This document shows, piece after piece, positions 9,440 to 21,300 of a DNA stretch of 31,280 bases. The notes under the pieces were generated by a model that saw only the letters and a list, made by a program, of their open reading frames with translations, searched no databases and was not told where the DNA came from. This DNA is from Sperchopsis tessellata (taxonomy: Eukaryota; Arthropoda; Insecta; Coleoptera; Hydrophilidae): positions 1 to 31,280 of the forward strand of contig JAWQRN010000332.1 in NCBI GenBank assembly GCA_033557685.1, read 5' to 3'. Position numbers and translations under genes: made by a program. The stretch's first letter is position 1. The number at the start of each line of letters is the position of its first letter.

Positions 9440-10340
9440 GAACATCAATCAAATTCTGTTAATGCTCAAGAACATGCTAGAAGAATATTCTAAAAGTTTA
9501 GGAAGCAAACTAGAAGGTTCTAAATTATTATAAAGCAAACTATGTAGAAGCAAATTCTAGAAAAAGCGAAGACAAAATAGAACAGTAAATAGAAGAAAAT
9601 CCTAGGAAAAGCGCAGAAAAATAGTAAGCTAGAAGAGAATTCTAGAACATTTGAAGCAAAAATAGAACAGAAGCTTGAAGAAAATTCTAGAATTTAAAAA
9701 GTAAACTAGAAGAGAATTCCAGAAGAACTGGATATAATTTTAAAGCATTTGAATCAGAAACTAAAGGAAAATTCCAGAAAAAGTTTAGACAAAATAGTAT
9801 ACAGAAGCTTATAGAAAACTCTATACATTTAGAAAGTAAACTAGAAGATATTTCTAGAATATGTGAAACAAAAATAGAACAGAAACTAGAAGAACATTCA
9901 AAAGGTTAAAAAGTAAATTAGAAGAAAATTCCAGAAGAACTGAAGAGAATCTGAAACAAAAAAAGAACCAAAACTAGAAGAAAAATCTAGATGGTGCGAA
10001 AACAAAATAGAACAGAAGCTAGAAGAAAACTTTACAAGTTTAAGAAGTAAACTAGAAGATAATTCTAGAGCATTTGAAATAAAAATAGACCAGAAATTGG
10101 AAGAAAATTCTGGAAAATTATAATATTTCAGACAAAAGTTGCATAGAGGTGAGAGAAAATTGTATATATTTGGCAAGCAAACTTGAAGAAAATTCGAGGA
10201 TGATTTAATATGAAAGGATGATTTCAGCAGTAAATAAAAAAGTGGAAAATTAAATACAAACTCTCAGGGAAGAGTATGGAGCCTTGAAACGAGATATCGA
10301 GAAGCAAAGAACCCGTTCAGTAGGCAAGCTAGAGAATAAA
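9440..10340 (+). pseudogene. Repeat-rich coiled-coil gag remnant
   Basis: The sequence repeats a degenerate module that translates as KLEENSR (for example CTAGAAGAGAATTCTAGA), alternating with longer modules reading ETKIEQ. Successive KLEE-type starts are about 33 and 45 nt apart. The implied protein is a long, strongly charged coiled coil (K, E, S, R, I, Q), and it ends near 10270-10330 in EEYGALKRDIEKQ. Charged repetitive gag proteins of this sort occur in some insect gypsy elements. Frameshifts have broken it; the 92-codon minus-strand open frame here is only its shadow. The assignment to gag rests on position before the protease motif. Confidence 0.6.
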
Positions 10341-10929
10341 GGTGCCAAAATTTTATGAAGCATCTTCATGGATACTCCTTAAGGCGCAATTCGAAATGGC
10401 TGCTGAGTATAATGGCTGTGATGATATTGATAAATTAACAATACACAATATTTCCAAGAATAGCAGGGAAAATTAAAAATGCTTGTACAGGCCGTGGAAC
10501 GAAGGTTTGTGTATTACCACTTAAAACCCTTATACCATGCCCAACTAACGGTATGAAAATGAAACAGACTTAGCTGCTTAGATCTGCATGAAGATGCAAA
10601 GTGTGTAATCGCTGTGAAGATGGTTAATAATGGCCGTACAGACCCAGAAATATCACTAGCAGCACACGACCGTGAGAACATCTGAAGCTGTACAAAACCA
10701 GTATAAGAGAATGAAAGAGCAACAGCTCAGGAAGATATATTGTATGAAGTAAGAACCCACAAGAGGAATTTGAAGAATATAAAATGTTATATGTATCTAG
10801 TGATAATAGACCTATTTAGAAATGCCAACGATAATCAGGTACATGGAAACAAAAAATCACTAACACTAGGGGGCACATGTTGGTGGGCACAAAGCACCAT
10901 GTAAATAGTCTCGTAAATAATGGTAGTAT

Positions 10930-11690
10930 GTATTGGGAAGAAGAGGTGCCAATTCACGATAGACACAGGAGCTAAAATATCAGTAGTCAGATAAAATATA
11001 GTAAATTGGAGGAATCTGGAACAAACCTCCACGTGCGAACAGTTATTGGTGATGAAATTTTATTTCATAGAAGAATGAAGGCTTACATAGCCTTGAGTAG
11101 TTATTCCATGGTTTAACATATGATTATGGCGGACATAGTTGAGGATGCAATATTTCATGAGCCGTGATGGACCCATTATTAATGCGTAAGAGAGGCTACT
11201 AAAGTTAGTCTAAGTTAATCAGTGTGCCTCCAACTTACCGATGATGTCAAAATCCCAGCTTATAGGAAGAGCCCTAGTTAGGTCCCAATATATAATTCCA
11301 ATTCATATATTGAACACCAATGGGTTTATTATAAATTTTAATAAAGGATAACCATTAGGAACTCTAGAACTAGTTGTCTCAGTTGCCCAACGTGAAGAAG
11401 ATGTAGTATACATAAATGAGAACCCAAGATTATGTGAAGAAATTAAAACCAATAATGCTGATAATCTGAATAATTTACCAACAACAGCAGAAAAACAAGT
11501 GCTAGATCTTCTAAAGATATTCCAAGATATATTTGCCACTGGAGAGGAAGACTATGGCCGTACCAATTTGGTATAATACAAGATCAACACTGGTAATGCC
11601 TCCTCAATTAAGTATCATCCAAAGCGTTTATTCCTGGTTTAACGTCTTAGGCGATTGGACGATGTAGAGAAGATAATTGAGTCTCTAAAT
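10930..11690 (+). pseudogene. Broken gypsy-type pol: aspartic protease and start of reverse transcriptase
   Basis: QFTIDTGAKISVV at 10950-10990 contains the DTGA active site of a retroviral-type aspartic protease, which would process the polyprotein. After more than 300 decayed bases, about 11290-11540 reads IPIHILNTNGFIINF, then NENPRLCEE and LDLLKIFQDIFATGEEDYG. About 11560-11635 reads RTNLV, then KINTGNASSIKYHPKRL, which is the pattern at the N-terminal edge of gypsy reverse transcriptases. The catalytic YxDD region, RNase H and integrase are absent; sequence from about 11690 belongs to a different element. Confidence 0.65.
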
Positions 11691-12235
11691 GGATACTTCT
11701 ACCTAGGTCATATCATCAAACATGGGGAAGAAAACGAGCAAGCCGGGATCTCCAGAAAATTATTTTTAAGCTAGGCCGCAATCCGTAAATGTACCTTCAT
11801 CTTTCGAAATAAAGATATCTGCATTAGCCTGAAACGGAAAACGACTAATGTGTTGTTCTAGTCACCACTTGCGGCTTGGAAACTGATACAAAGAGCTATA
11901 TTTAGGTTAGGTCTTTGTGGTAGGATACCCAATGAAGAAATTTTACAGAGAACGAGTGTAAAAGACATAATACAATGGATACTGTATATGAAATGACAAT
12001 GAGCGGGACATGTGGCCAGACATGACGGTGGAAGATGGACAAACAGGCTTGTACACTGGATACTATGAGCGAAGTGTGGGAAGACCTCAAAAGCTGTGGC
12101 TCGATGTTATACAAAATGTTGCGAGAAATTGTTGGTTTAACACAGGCATTGACGAATCTGAAGGAGGCCTACATTCCGCAGTGGATGGATACGCGCTGAG
12201 GAAGAGGAAGACGCACTTTTATTAAAGCATGTAAC
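11690..12235 (+). pseudogene. C-terminal fragment of an RTE-type non-LTR retrotransposon polyprotein
   Basis: Translations in several frames give the post-catalytic tail of RTE-clade reverse transcriptases. GYFYLGHIIKHGEENEQ lies at 11692-11745; IFRNKDICISLKRK at about 11801-11843; GRIPNEEI, QRTSVKDII and QWAGHVARHDGGRW follow at about 11921-12038. The end reads VGRPQKLW, then a QNVARNCW-like stretch, then EAYIPQW near 12165-12185. This C-terminal region lies beyond the polymerase catalytic site; the endonuclease and the core polymerase are missing, as expected for a 5'-truncated non-LTR insertion. Stops and frame changes are common. It abuts the gypsy remnant, so one may have inserted into the other. 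Confidence 0.75.
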
Positions 12236-13149
12236 AAACTAAATAAAATCACTAAGAATTGTATCTTTAAATATGTCCTTTAATAAACCATACGTTTTTC
12301 ATTGGATCATCGCTTTTATTGGCTATATTTGCTATTTCATTACATTAATTTACATTATAATATACGCTGTATTTTTCACATGTATTATACTTATTTTTAA
12401 CGTTCTGTTTAAATTTATTTTATTGTTTTTGTAGAATGTATATTGACACTATCGATACCTAATAAGATGCTGTGACAATAACACAAATATTATTTTTATT
12501 TATTTACTTAAACGTGTCGACATAAGTTAAGCGATTTTATTTATATCAGATAGTAATAATTGTTTAGCTGTATCTCAACATAATATCTAGCATAATTACA
12601 TGCTAGCCGAAATACATATTCCTAATTTTGGCACCTCCATCGTAACATTTTTACATGTTCCCTCTTCTTAAAAAAAATCACCGACTCACATGACTCCTAC
12701 TATTGACTCTGATTCCTCAATTCGACATCCGTGATAATACGTAAGCAGAGAAAAGATTTCAACAACTCTTATATTAGACACGTATTGTTCAGTCTACTAG
12801 CTGTTACTTTACAACGTGGAGTACTATTACATGATGAAAATTTAGTTGCAAAACTTTGAGCTGCTGTTATTGAAAAACAAAGGGAGAACCTCACATGAAC
12901 TTTGGTGAATCAGGGCATCGCTACATGTTACAAGTATTTTTGCGGTGGCTGCCATTTATAATTCTGGATTAGAAACATTCTACACACCTCTTTATTTGCG
13001 AGATCAATTATCCGATCTCTAGTTATAACCGTTTTTATGAATAATATATCAATATTAGATTAATTTCATATTTATCGTATTGCTTGTAAACCATTCTTTT
13101 ATTTTCATAAAAAATATTCAAATATTTGACGTTTTTCGTCCACATCGCC
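12236..13149. other. AT-rich sequence, no gene recognised
   Basis: Bases 12236-12640 are very AT-rich and may include the 3' untranslated tail of the RTE remnant. Around 12640-13000 composition is more even, and it may hold the start of the mariner-like element that follows, but I cannot read a domain there. Confidence 0.4.
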
Positions 13150-13800
13150 AAATATCTGTTCCAACAGTTTACAGAAGTTTATTGTGAGTTGTTTGATGCA
13201 AAATGGTTGATAGTCTTGAGGTTAAAATTGACGAAGTTGCCTTCTTCTGTGAATGGGTCTTCAATGAGACACATCTTGAAAGTCCAATTTGTAGGAAATA
13301 TTTGAGAGAGATCATTTGGAAATTCTTGAGGACTGGTTCCGTGCACAATGAATAAAGTACAGCAAGACCATATCTTTCAGAGGATAAGGAAATCGATATT
13401 GTGGCGAAAATGGTGCTAGCCCTACAAGAATAAGTAAATTTTTTCCATACAAGATTAAAATAGTACATCATTTGACGGAAATCGATCCAGGTAGAAGTAT
13501 GATTTTCTTTGAGATCATGATTGAAAGAACTGACCGACTTTTCTTCAGTGATTAATGTTCAGATTTCTCATTGGAAAAGTGAACACGGAGAATATTAGAT
13601 ATTGGAGTGCTCCGAATCCACACTGGTATAAGGGGCAGCCATACATAAAATCCACAGAAATTTAATGTTTGCACGGGTGTTCTGGGCGATAACATAATTG
13701 CGATTTCGTTGAGGCAAACTTGACTGGGTTCTTACACTTTAATGTGTTGAAGAATGTCGTTGATCCTGAAATAAATCAAACAATCTAAAATAATTTCCAG
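13150..13800 (+). pseudogene. Broken mariner-like transposase
   Basis: Plus-strand segments in several frames follow the layout of an IS630-Tc1-mariner transposase. An HTH/linker part near 13300-13430 contains RTGSVHN, then SEDKEIDIVAKMVLALQE. A linker reading PYKIKIVHHLTEIDPGR lies at about 13449-13499. The catalytic-core edge at about 13580-13640 gives GEVNTENIRYW-like sequence and NPHWYKGQP when frames are followed. GVLGDNII is near 13678-13701, and VLKNVVDPEINQ near 13745-13780. The second and third catalytic residues are not visible. It shares the NPHW signature with the element at 1-1220 but differs elsewhere, so it is probably a different subfamily. I could not find terminal repeats. 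Confidence 0.65.
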
Positions 13801-15059
13801 GAATTTCAAAGAATAAAAATAAACTTGTAGTAAGACATGATTTTCGCACAAGTTAAGAATCACCTTCATAACATATGCCCGATTGAATGGCCTGCTCGTT
13901 TTATTTACATAGAACAAAAATTACTTTTTACCAACCCAATATTATATTGCCAGGTGGTGTAAGATGAACTTTCTGAACAAAATTTGTGATATTTTCTATA
14001 TAAATATTGTATTGATTCATTAAAATCTTTGACTTGACTACATTTTATTCTTTTTAGTCTATTTAACAAATGCTTATAACACGAGAATTGATTTTCGTTT
14101 TTCAAAAACGAGTGTGTAGGGAAGTAAATTATCTTTAAAATGAAGTACAACAAGACCCACTTGCAGCTTAAAAATTTGTAGATAAGAGTTCCTCTGATGC
14201 AGTCTTCAAAAACCAATGAATTATTTGATAAGATTCAACTGCAACTGTATCCGGAATTTTTTGAAAAGTTTGGTGATGGGTTTGTGAGTTTTAATGAGGC
14301 TTATGTATGGTATCTTGCCATGGACAACTTACATTTTCATTTATGGTTCAACATAGACCACAATATATTGTATTTATAAAAAGTTTTAGAAATACATACT
14401 TAATATAAGGACAGTTGTGAACATACTCTCCTCCGTCATACCTTCGTGTATATATGATTTAAATTAACGAATTGACATTTTGTCAAGATCAGGACAATCC
14501 AAACTATGCGTTGCTCAAAAGTATATATGTAGCTGCTCCAAATGTAGCTAAATGTTCATGGTATTTCCTCCATCAGAAAGTTGACAAAGTCTTCATAAAA
14601 ATCGAGAGTCGATTGGCTGATTTTAGAGTATTACTTTTAATTTATTATGTGGCTTTAATTTTGCGATGTCCAACGGCTTATTTTGAATTTGTATTGGCAA
14701 TCACATCTGGAGCTTTGACCGCATCTAGAAATGCAACTAAAGCTAAAAGTAATTCACTCACTATGCATGTACTCACTGCGTTATTATGCATCGATTAACA
14801 TTAATAAAGTACCCCTGACGTGAGGATCCATTGACAAAATATTTACATTGTCGTTAGTCAAAAAAAAAAGACAACACAATCACGATATAAACATAAACGT
14901 CTTTGTAATATTGCTTTAAAACCAGTTAAAAAAGAATTGTATACATACTGTTTATACAAAAATAAATATGTAAACTAGTGAATGATAACTACAATTTGGT
15001 TATCATATTACGACAATATAGACGGCTGCAATAAATGAAAACTACAATAATGCATGCCC
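13801..15059. other. Intergenic sequence upstream of the LARP4 gene; two unassigned short ORFs
   Basis: Open frames at 14197-14379 (60 codons, plus), 14216-13905 (103 codons, minus) and 14472-14798 (108 codons, plus) are present. None resembles a family I know, none shows splice sites or codon patterns that persuade me, and chance open frames of this length are expected here. The part 14820-15050 is very AT-rich. Confidence 0.45.
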
Positions 15060-15095
15060 CCACTTTATTCACCTGTTTCGCGAATGCCGATTGTT

Positions 15096-15106
15096 TATCA
15101 GTTATC
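15096..15106 (+). promoter_or_regulatory. Candidate initiator (transcription start) of the LARP4 gene
   Basis: TATCAGTTATC contains the arthropod initiator core TCAGT, with the presumed start A at 15100. It would give a 5' untranslated region of about 150 bases before the ATG at 15251. No TATA box is seen at the usual distance. The call rests only on motif and position. Confidence 0.4.
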
Positions 15107-15228
15107 AGCTTTGCGGTTTAGAGCTGTCAGGTAACAGTCGTGTTAACATAGGTTTTTAGTAATAGTTTATTACAAATTTAGATTATTACGATCGTTTTAA
15201 ATAGTCATTAAAAAGTGTTGTGTTGCTA

Positions 15229-15267
15229 ATGATGAGTTTGCCTCAAAATTATGGAGGCGCTACTTGA
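15229..15267 (+). promoter_or_regulatory. Upstream ORF overlapping the LARP4 start codon
   Basis: Two adjacent ATG codons at 15229 and 15232 open a 12-codon frame that ends at TGA 15265-15267, out of frame with and overlapping the main ATG at 15251. If included in the mRNA it would reduce initiation at the main start, which has the stronger context (A at -3, G at +4). Confidence 0.5.
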
Positions 15268-15331
15268 TTGCTTGGCGTATGGATCTTCCTATGAATTTGA
15301 TGACAGATATTATGACGAAGCCTTACATGGG
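15251..15331 (+). CDS. Larp4: LARP4 coding exon 1
   Basis: It encodes 27 residues (MEALLDCLAYGSSYEF, then DDRYYDEALHG), acidic and tyrosine-rich, and ends in phase 0 at GGG before the donor GTACGT (15332). The ATG has a strong context (ATTATGG), and an in-frame stop lies 15 bases upstream of the preceding codon series (TGA at 15233). I do not recognise the peptide. Support comes from phase agreement with exon 2 and the promoter-like sequence just upstream. A different upstream exon could be used instead. Confidence 0.62.
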
Positions 15332-18300
15332 GTACGTAGCTTCACTATATCGCTTAATAAACTCAACAATTTTATAATGTCACGTTCTCTATTGTTGTCA
15401 TGTTCAATTAATACAAGTTTAAGTTTACGTACCACGTGGTACCCCCATTCAGTTACACGTATTTGCATCATAATTAAATAATACTTTAGATCTTACTATT
15501 ATGTATATGAAATTCCTTAAATGTTCTGTTTAAACATAAATAGGCCATTGAAGCAGGAAGTTCGTTCTTGTACTTTCCCTTGTCGGACAGATCAGCGAGA
15601 TAGAAATGTTATAAACATTCGCTCGCATAATTATAAAAGTATGTCAGAAATTTTGTTTTTGGTTAATAATATACTGCATAGATTAATTTGTATTATTTCT
15701 TTGTAGGTGACTTCATCATTACGATCTTCCCTTAATCCCAATGCCGATGTGTTTGAATATAACACACCATCTGAATGTGAATTAGACACGGATTCGCCAC
15801 AAACCAGCAGCGAATTCCAAACTATAGAGGATATTGTATCTGACACAGCACAAGTCCACGGTAAGTTTCTGTAAAAAAATGTAATTTGATGTGGAATGTT
15901 TACTTTTTGCTCGATGTGAATGTGTAAATAAATTTTACTCTTATTAGTATTGTTTATTGAATTCGAAAGTCCCTCTTAAAATGTAGTGTGCTCGATATAT
16001 ACAAGACGGCAGCACTAGTCGCAAATGTGCGATCTCTGTCCTACTCCCAGATCACTCGATTTCAGTGGCATGTGCCCTGTGTCGGCCATTTTGCAAGTTT
16101 CCGTGAGAAATTGTGTTGAGTTTTGCAAAGTAATTTAAGCGGTAAGCGAGAATTTTTTCTGTATATTTTGTTATTATTGTGTAATATTATGACATGCATG
16201 CTTAGTATGAATAATGTTTTAAAAGCATACAAAGAACGTAAACATCTGCACCGCTCATAATTCGGTTTTCTCATGCCACCCGTTTAGTGGCTATATGGAA
16301 GCCGAGTGTTGGGCACATGGTTTCCGAGTTACTTCATTGTATTTAAAATTTGAGTGACAAATGTGACGTTTAATGAATCATTTAAATATTACCTATAAAG
16401 TGTTATGTACGATACCTAATGTTGAAAGTCTAATCCGTCGCGGTCATTTTCTATATTTGTCCTATTCATTTATATCACTTTTTCATGGTGGGCAGTATGC
16501 CTTTGCGACGTCCTGTAATTTCTAAACATTTTTGGTGTTTGTTATTTTGACTTTTGTTTTGTATATCACGTAACCAAGCGTCGAGTTTGAAGTAAACTTC
16601 CAATATATGTCAACCTTTCAAAAGTGAAAATATCGCGTACGTCTACAAGTGCCACTTGAAACCAATAATTTGTAGTTGTTTTACGATTATTGACGAAAAC
16701 GTGTACAAATCATTAAAAACGATATGCCAAGAGTGTTTGTGACCTTGATGCAAATATTACACCCATCACTTTTTTAAAATAAGGTTAGGTTCAGTTCTAC
16801 CTGAGCAATCACCATATTTGATACCATGCATGGTATGTAGATTTGTCTTCCTCATTTTATTTTTGACACTTGCATCTTGTGCAGCTAATATCACTTACTG
16901 TCTTTATGTCATTCACAATGATTAGGCATTATTGTAGAGCATATTATCCCTTGTGCATTGAGTCATCATTGTTAATCCACTAATAAATAACAACATAAAT
17001 GTGGTCCGCTTTTATTTGGCATTTTATCAGTATTTTATACATTATTTTGACTAATTACTTCATCTGACTTAAGTTACTAATCTCATTCATTGGGAGCGAT
17101 ATATAAGATCAAGTAGCTATGTCATCATAAGTGAACTATTGCTTGCTTTTAGTCTATAATTTAGTAGTGGCGGGTCTAGATTTGCATGAGTTTATATAGC
17201 GTATATTGTATACATTGAAAAGATGCACTAAAACATTGCATCATTTATTGATTTGTTGCTATTGATTGCAATGTACTTTTTATACATACTGCTAAGATAT
17301 GGGTCTAAGATGTTTTAAAGATAAAGTTTTTAGAATATTCACTTTTATAATATATACACTTATGTTTATACATATAAAGTAAAAGTAACATGTTTTAAGT
17401 GTAATTAATACTTATACAGATTTATATTTAATTCCAGAATTTCTATTTTTTTGTAAAATCGTATCCTAGTAATCCTGCCGTAATTAAACTCTTGTAAACA
17501 AAAAGTGGTTAACTTCCAAAATGTGGAACTTTTATCAATTTTTTGAGGACTTCTACATCTTGAGACCAACTGTTCCTTTCATAGTTTCGTATATAATATT
17601 ATAATGAAATAGAAAATAATATTAAAATACAAAAAGGAAAGAAGATGACCAGCTAGAAAGCGACATTATGTACCTTGTGCCGAGATTGTTCTCAATTTGA
17701 TTTAAGCACACTGGAGCTATCTGTTATCAGATCGTTGTATTTTTTTTTTCAGAAGGATTTGAGGTTCATAATGGGTGTAAGGAAACCAAACAGAATGAGT
17801 GACTCTACCTCCTTCTTGCAGAGATTAGAAAGTTATTGATATGAGTACGAGCATATGTCCATGCTTTTTGTAACCGAATTCTCATTAGACTTCATTATAT
17901 TTAAATAAAATTAATGTTTTGAGGATTAGATGATCAGTGCTAAAATTTTTTTTACATATTTATAAAAAGATAAAATATGCTGTCAAGTTCGGCCCAAAAA
18001 CCAGCGTCTATAACAATTATGTAGTTGTCAGTATATGTCCTCTTCTTGACAAAGCATTTTACAAATAAATTTAGTAATGTAGTAAACCATAAAAAGTGTA
18101 AATAACAGAATTTGGAGTGAAGTTTATGAATGTTTTATAGAAGCATTTAGATAGACGTGTCTGTCTACTACCTTCTAATGAAATCCTATCATTGTTAGTT
18201 GTTGCCTTCAGTAGTCATGATTTGCATCTTGTGCCTTGTTGTTATCTCATTAAACATATTGATATTTTCTCATTGAATATGTTTATTCCTGCACCTCCTC

Positions 18301-21300
18301 GTAGGATTTATAGTCAATTCCCGAATCTCGCCAGATTGAACTTTAAAATTGGTAAAATCTCATAAATTTGCATTTTCTAATTAAGTTTTGTATGGTTATT
18401 ATATTGAATTCACCAGAAAACAACTTGCTATTAATCATGTGTAGATATTCGGTGCATTGTACATTGATATTCCATCCAAATTTCTGCGTATTATTTAAGT
18501 GATAAACGGACTTGCATGCTGTGCAAAGGTCTTCAAATGAAGCGGGATAAGTACAGTCATTGATGTGAATGTTTAACCTTAATAAGCCACCTCTACGACA
18601 GTCTGTGGCCTATGTATGTGCTGATGGTGTGCAGCAAGATTTTTGATAGCCCATCCTCTCAGTATTCAAATTAAGTGCAGAATGCTGTAAGTCTTATGAA
18701 GTGCAGTTTTCCTTTAAGCCCTGATTTTTCTCACTGTTATTGTGAAGAACTTCGTAGTTGTTTTCTTTTATATCTTGAATCATCTTTTTCTGTGAAAATG
18801 AGAAAAGCCTTACAGAAATTAATATCCTACTGAATTGCCAAACTTTTTTCTATATCTATCTTGCTTCTCTTTACAAGTATGGGTTTGTAAAGGTCACCCT
18901 ACAATAACAAATCTTTACTTTCTGAGTTTTACTTTACCGGTTATTCAAAAGCATTTGATTCTTCTGATCTAAAATCGTGGTGTGTATTTGAGATTTTGCT
19001 TGAGAATATGCAGCATAGGTCTCTTAAAATAAAAAATTGCAATGTATTATAAGACATGACAGTTAAAAGTTAGCTTTGCGTTGGACTTATTGTCATGTGC
19101 CTTTTTAGTCAAATGTTTTGTGTTGTGTTTTTTTATGTATAAAATGACATTTTTCTGCCAGTTGAAAATATTTGTTTGTAGAATTAAAATATGATCAAGT
19201 CTACAAGACATACACTATTTGCATAGCCATATGGTCAATTGAGAAAACATATTTTGGAAGAATACCTACATATTTAAAATCTTTTTAGTTCTCTCAATTG
19301 TATTGCCAATTGATTGAAGTAACAATTTTGATTAATGAAAATGCAATAAATTTAAAAAAAAATAATTGTTCTGTTTTTTAAATATCCAAAATGTATTGAT
19401 TCAAAATATTTTCCTGAAGAAAATTGTGTTCTATGCTCTGTGTGTGTTTGTGTATTTTATAATTTAAAGTAAATCTTTACAGAAAAGTTGTTCTTGTTTA
19501 CTTGTAACTCTGCGTGTTTCAACCTTTATAAATTTGTGTATCACTTAATCTGATAACTTTGCATACAATGACAACAGTGTTACTATAATGAGTGGTAATT
19601 TTTTCTGTAACGCTGCATCATAGGTTGAAAACCCTGCTATAAGGTGCATTTATAATAACCTGGTTATACCAATATCTTTTCAGATAAATATATTAGAATC
19701 AGGTAAATGGCTAGCAATCCGGATACAACGTTGTAAAATGACCGCTTTTAGAAGTTTATTACAGAAAATGGTCCTTTTATGGTATCTTTTAATAGCACTT
19801 GTTTCATTATTATTAAATGTAATTATTTGGATTTAACATTTTTGATTAATGTTAAGTTTAATGATTTGAAACTCTGATTCTCTTTTGTAGTTATTTTGCT
19901 ATTAGTTTTAAGATATGCATACATACCTGCAGGATTTAGTCTTTTATTTCGCAAACTTAACAAATAGTAAAACACAAAACCAGATAGGCAGGCAGATAAT
20001 GTTACTTTTATTTGAGAATACTTACATTATACAACTTGCCTAATTTACAATTTTAGAATGATAAAATCTTTAAGTGGTTAAAAAGCATGTACTAATGTTC
20101 CATTCAAATGTAATTTGCTCTTTGGATTTATTTTCAAGGCACATGAAATGGCAGTTATCAATCAGCAGTTTGTTTGTTTTGGTTGATAACTGCTGTTTTA
20201 TGTGCCTCAACAATAAATCCAAAGGGCAAATCATATTTGAATGGAATGTAACTACCTGCTTTTTGTTTATCACTTAAAAGAGTTTATTACTGTAAAATTT
20301 TAAAAAGGCATGTTTTATTTTATGTTGTTTTGTATTGTTTGTCTAAAAGTTCAAAATAAAACTAAAAATGTGAAAAGAGAATCAGAATTTAAAAATCATT
20401 AAATTTTGGAATTTAATAGGAATAATAAATATTTATGGGCAATAATCAAAAACGGTATAAAAGGTCTATTTTCTATAATAAACTTAAAAGCAATTCCGTT
20501 ACACTCAATATTTCTTCCTGGATTGCTAGCCTTGATTCTACTGTATTTACCTCAAAAGATATTTTCTGGTGTGTTTACTTTTTTTGAAAACTTTATATAC
20601 TACTGCAATTGGCTATAGAATTTTCGGCTTCATTGTTTTTGCTTCCTGGATAGTCACCTCTACAATGTTTACATTTTCCTTTATTTCTATCTATCTGGTC
20701 TGATCCTTGGATTCCTACGATATTCGTAAGTAATATTCATGCCAAAAATACTTCTCCATGAGCTAGGCATCAGCAACATGGTAAAGATACTTTTGTCCAA
20801 TCAGTACTGCATTATTAACATAATCATCTCTTGTTTTATTACATGCATAACTAACCAGTTTTTTTTATTATAATATTTTTAAAGTTTTAACAATTTTTCA
20901 TCAGTATATGTTGCAGTTGATATGAAATTAGTAACCAAATCCAAAGTAATTTTAAACTACTTTTTGGTCTATGAATCTCTAAATTTATTGAGAACTTCTT
21001 TTGTGGAGGTTCACTTCTGTGCTTAATTAAAAATAATAGATAATATTTTAATCTTTTAATATTAACTAAAAAATCATCAGAAAAACTCTTACTTGAGAAG
21101 AAGTATTTACAACTTTCTAAACTCAGTATTTTTTATTTTGAACTTTAATATTCATTTTATGCTACTTTTTTAAATTTAGCTATGAAAAAGTTTAAAAGTA
21201 CTATTGAAAATAAAAAAAAAACTTTCCCCAATTTGTACAACAACCCATATTTTTGTTAGCTCAGGTACAGTCAATGAATAATTCAAAATTGAATAAAACT

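Larger units (their letters stand above)
9440..11690 (+). mobile_element. Ty3/gypsy-type LTR retrotransposon remnant (internal region)
   Basis: A plus-strand gag-like repeat region is followed by an aspartic-protease motif and then by the N-terminal edge of a gypsy-type reverse transcriptase, in the order expected for gag-pol. I find no long terminal repeats, no integrase and no RT catalytic motif. The right side passes abruptly into RTE-type sequence. Stops occur throughout, so it is a dead and truncated copy. Confidence 0.65.

Noticed and set aside
9898..10176. Minus-strand ORF of 92 codons rich in Phe, Ser and Leu
   Set aside because: It is the complement of the repetitive Lys/Glu-rich gag-like region, and its composition is explained by that.
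14472..14798. 108-codon plus-strand ORF, the longest unassigned open frame upstream of LARP4
   Set aside because: It has no recognisable domain, no promoter or polyadenylation context that I can defend, and a length compatible with chance in this sequence.
20070..20277. Two similar 67-codon ORFs on opposite strands
   Set aside because: They result from the inverted repeat, not from coding.
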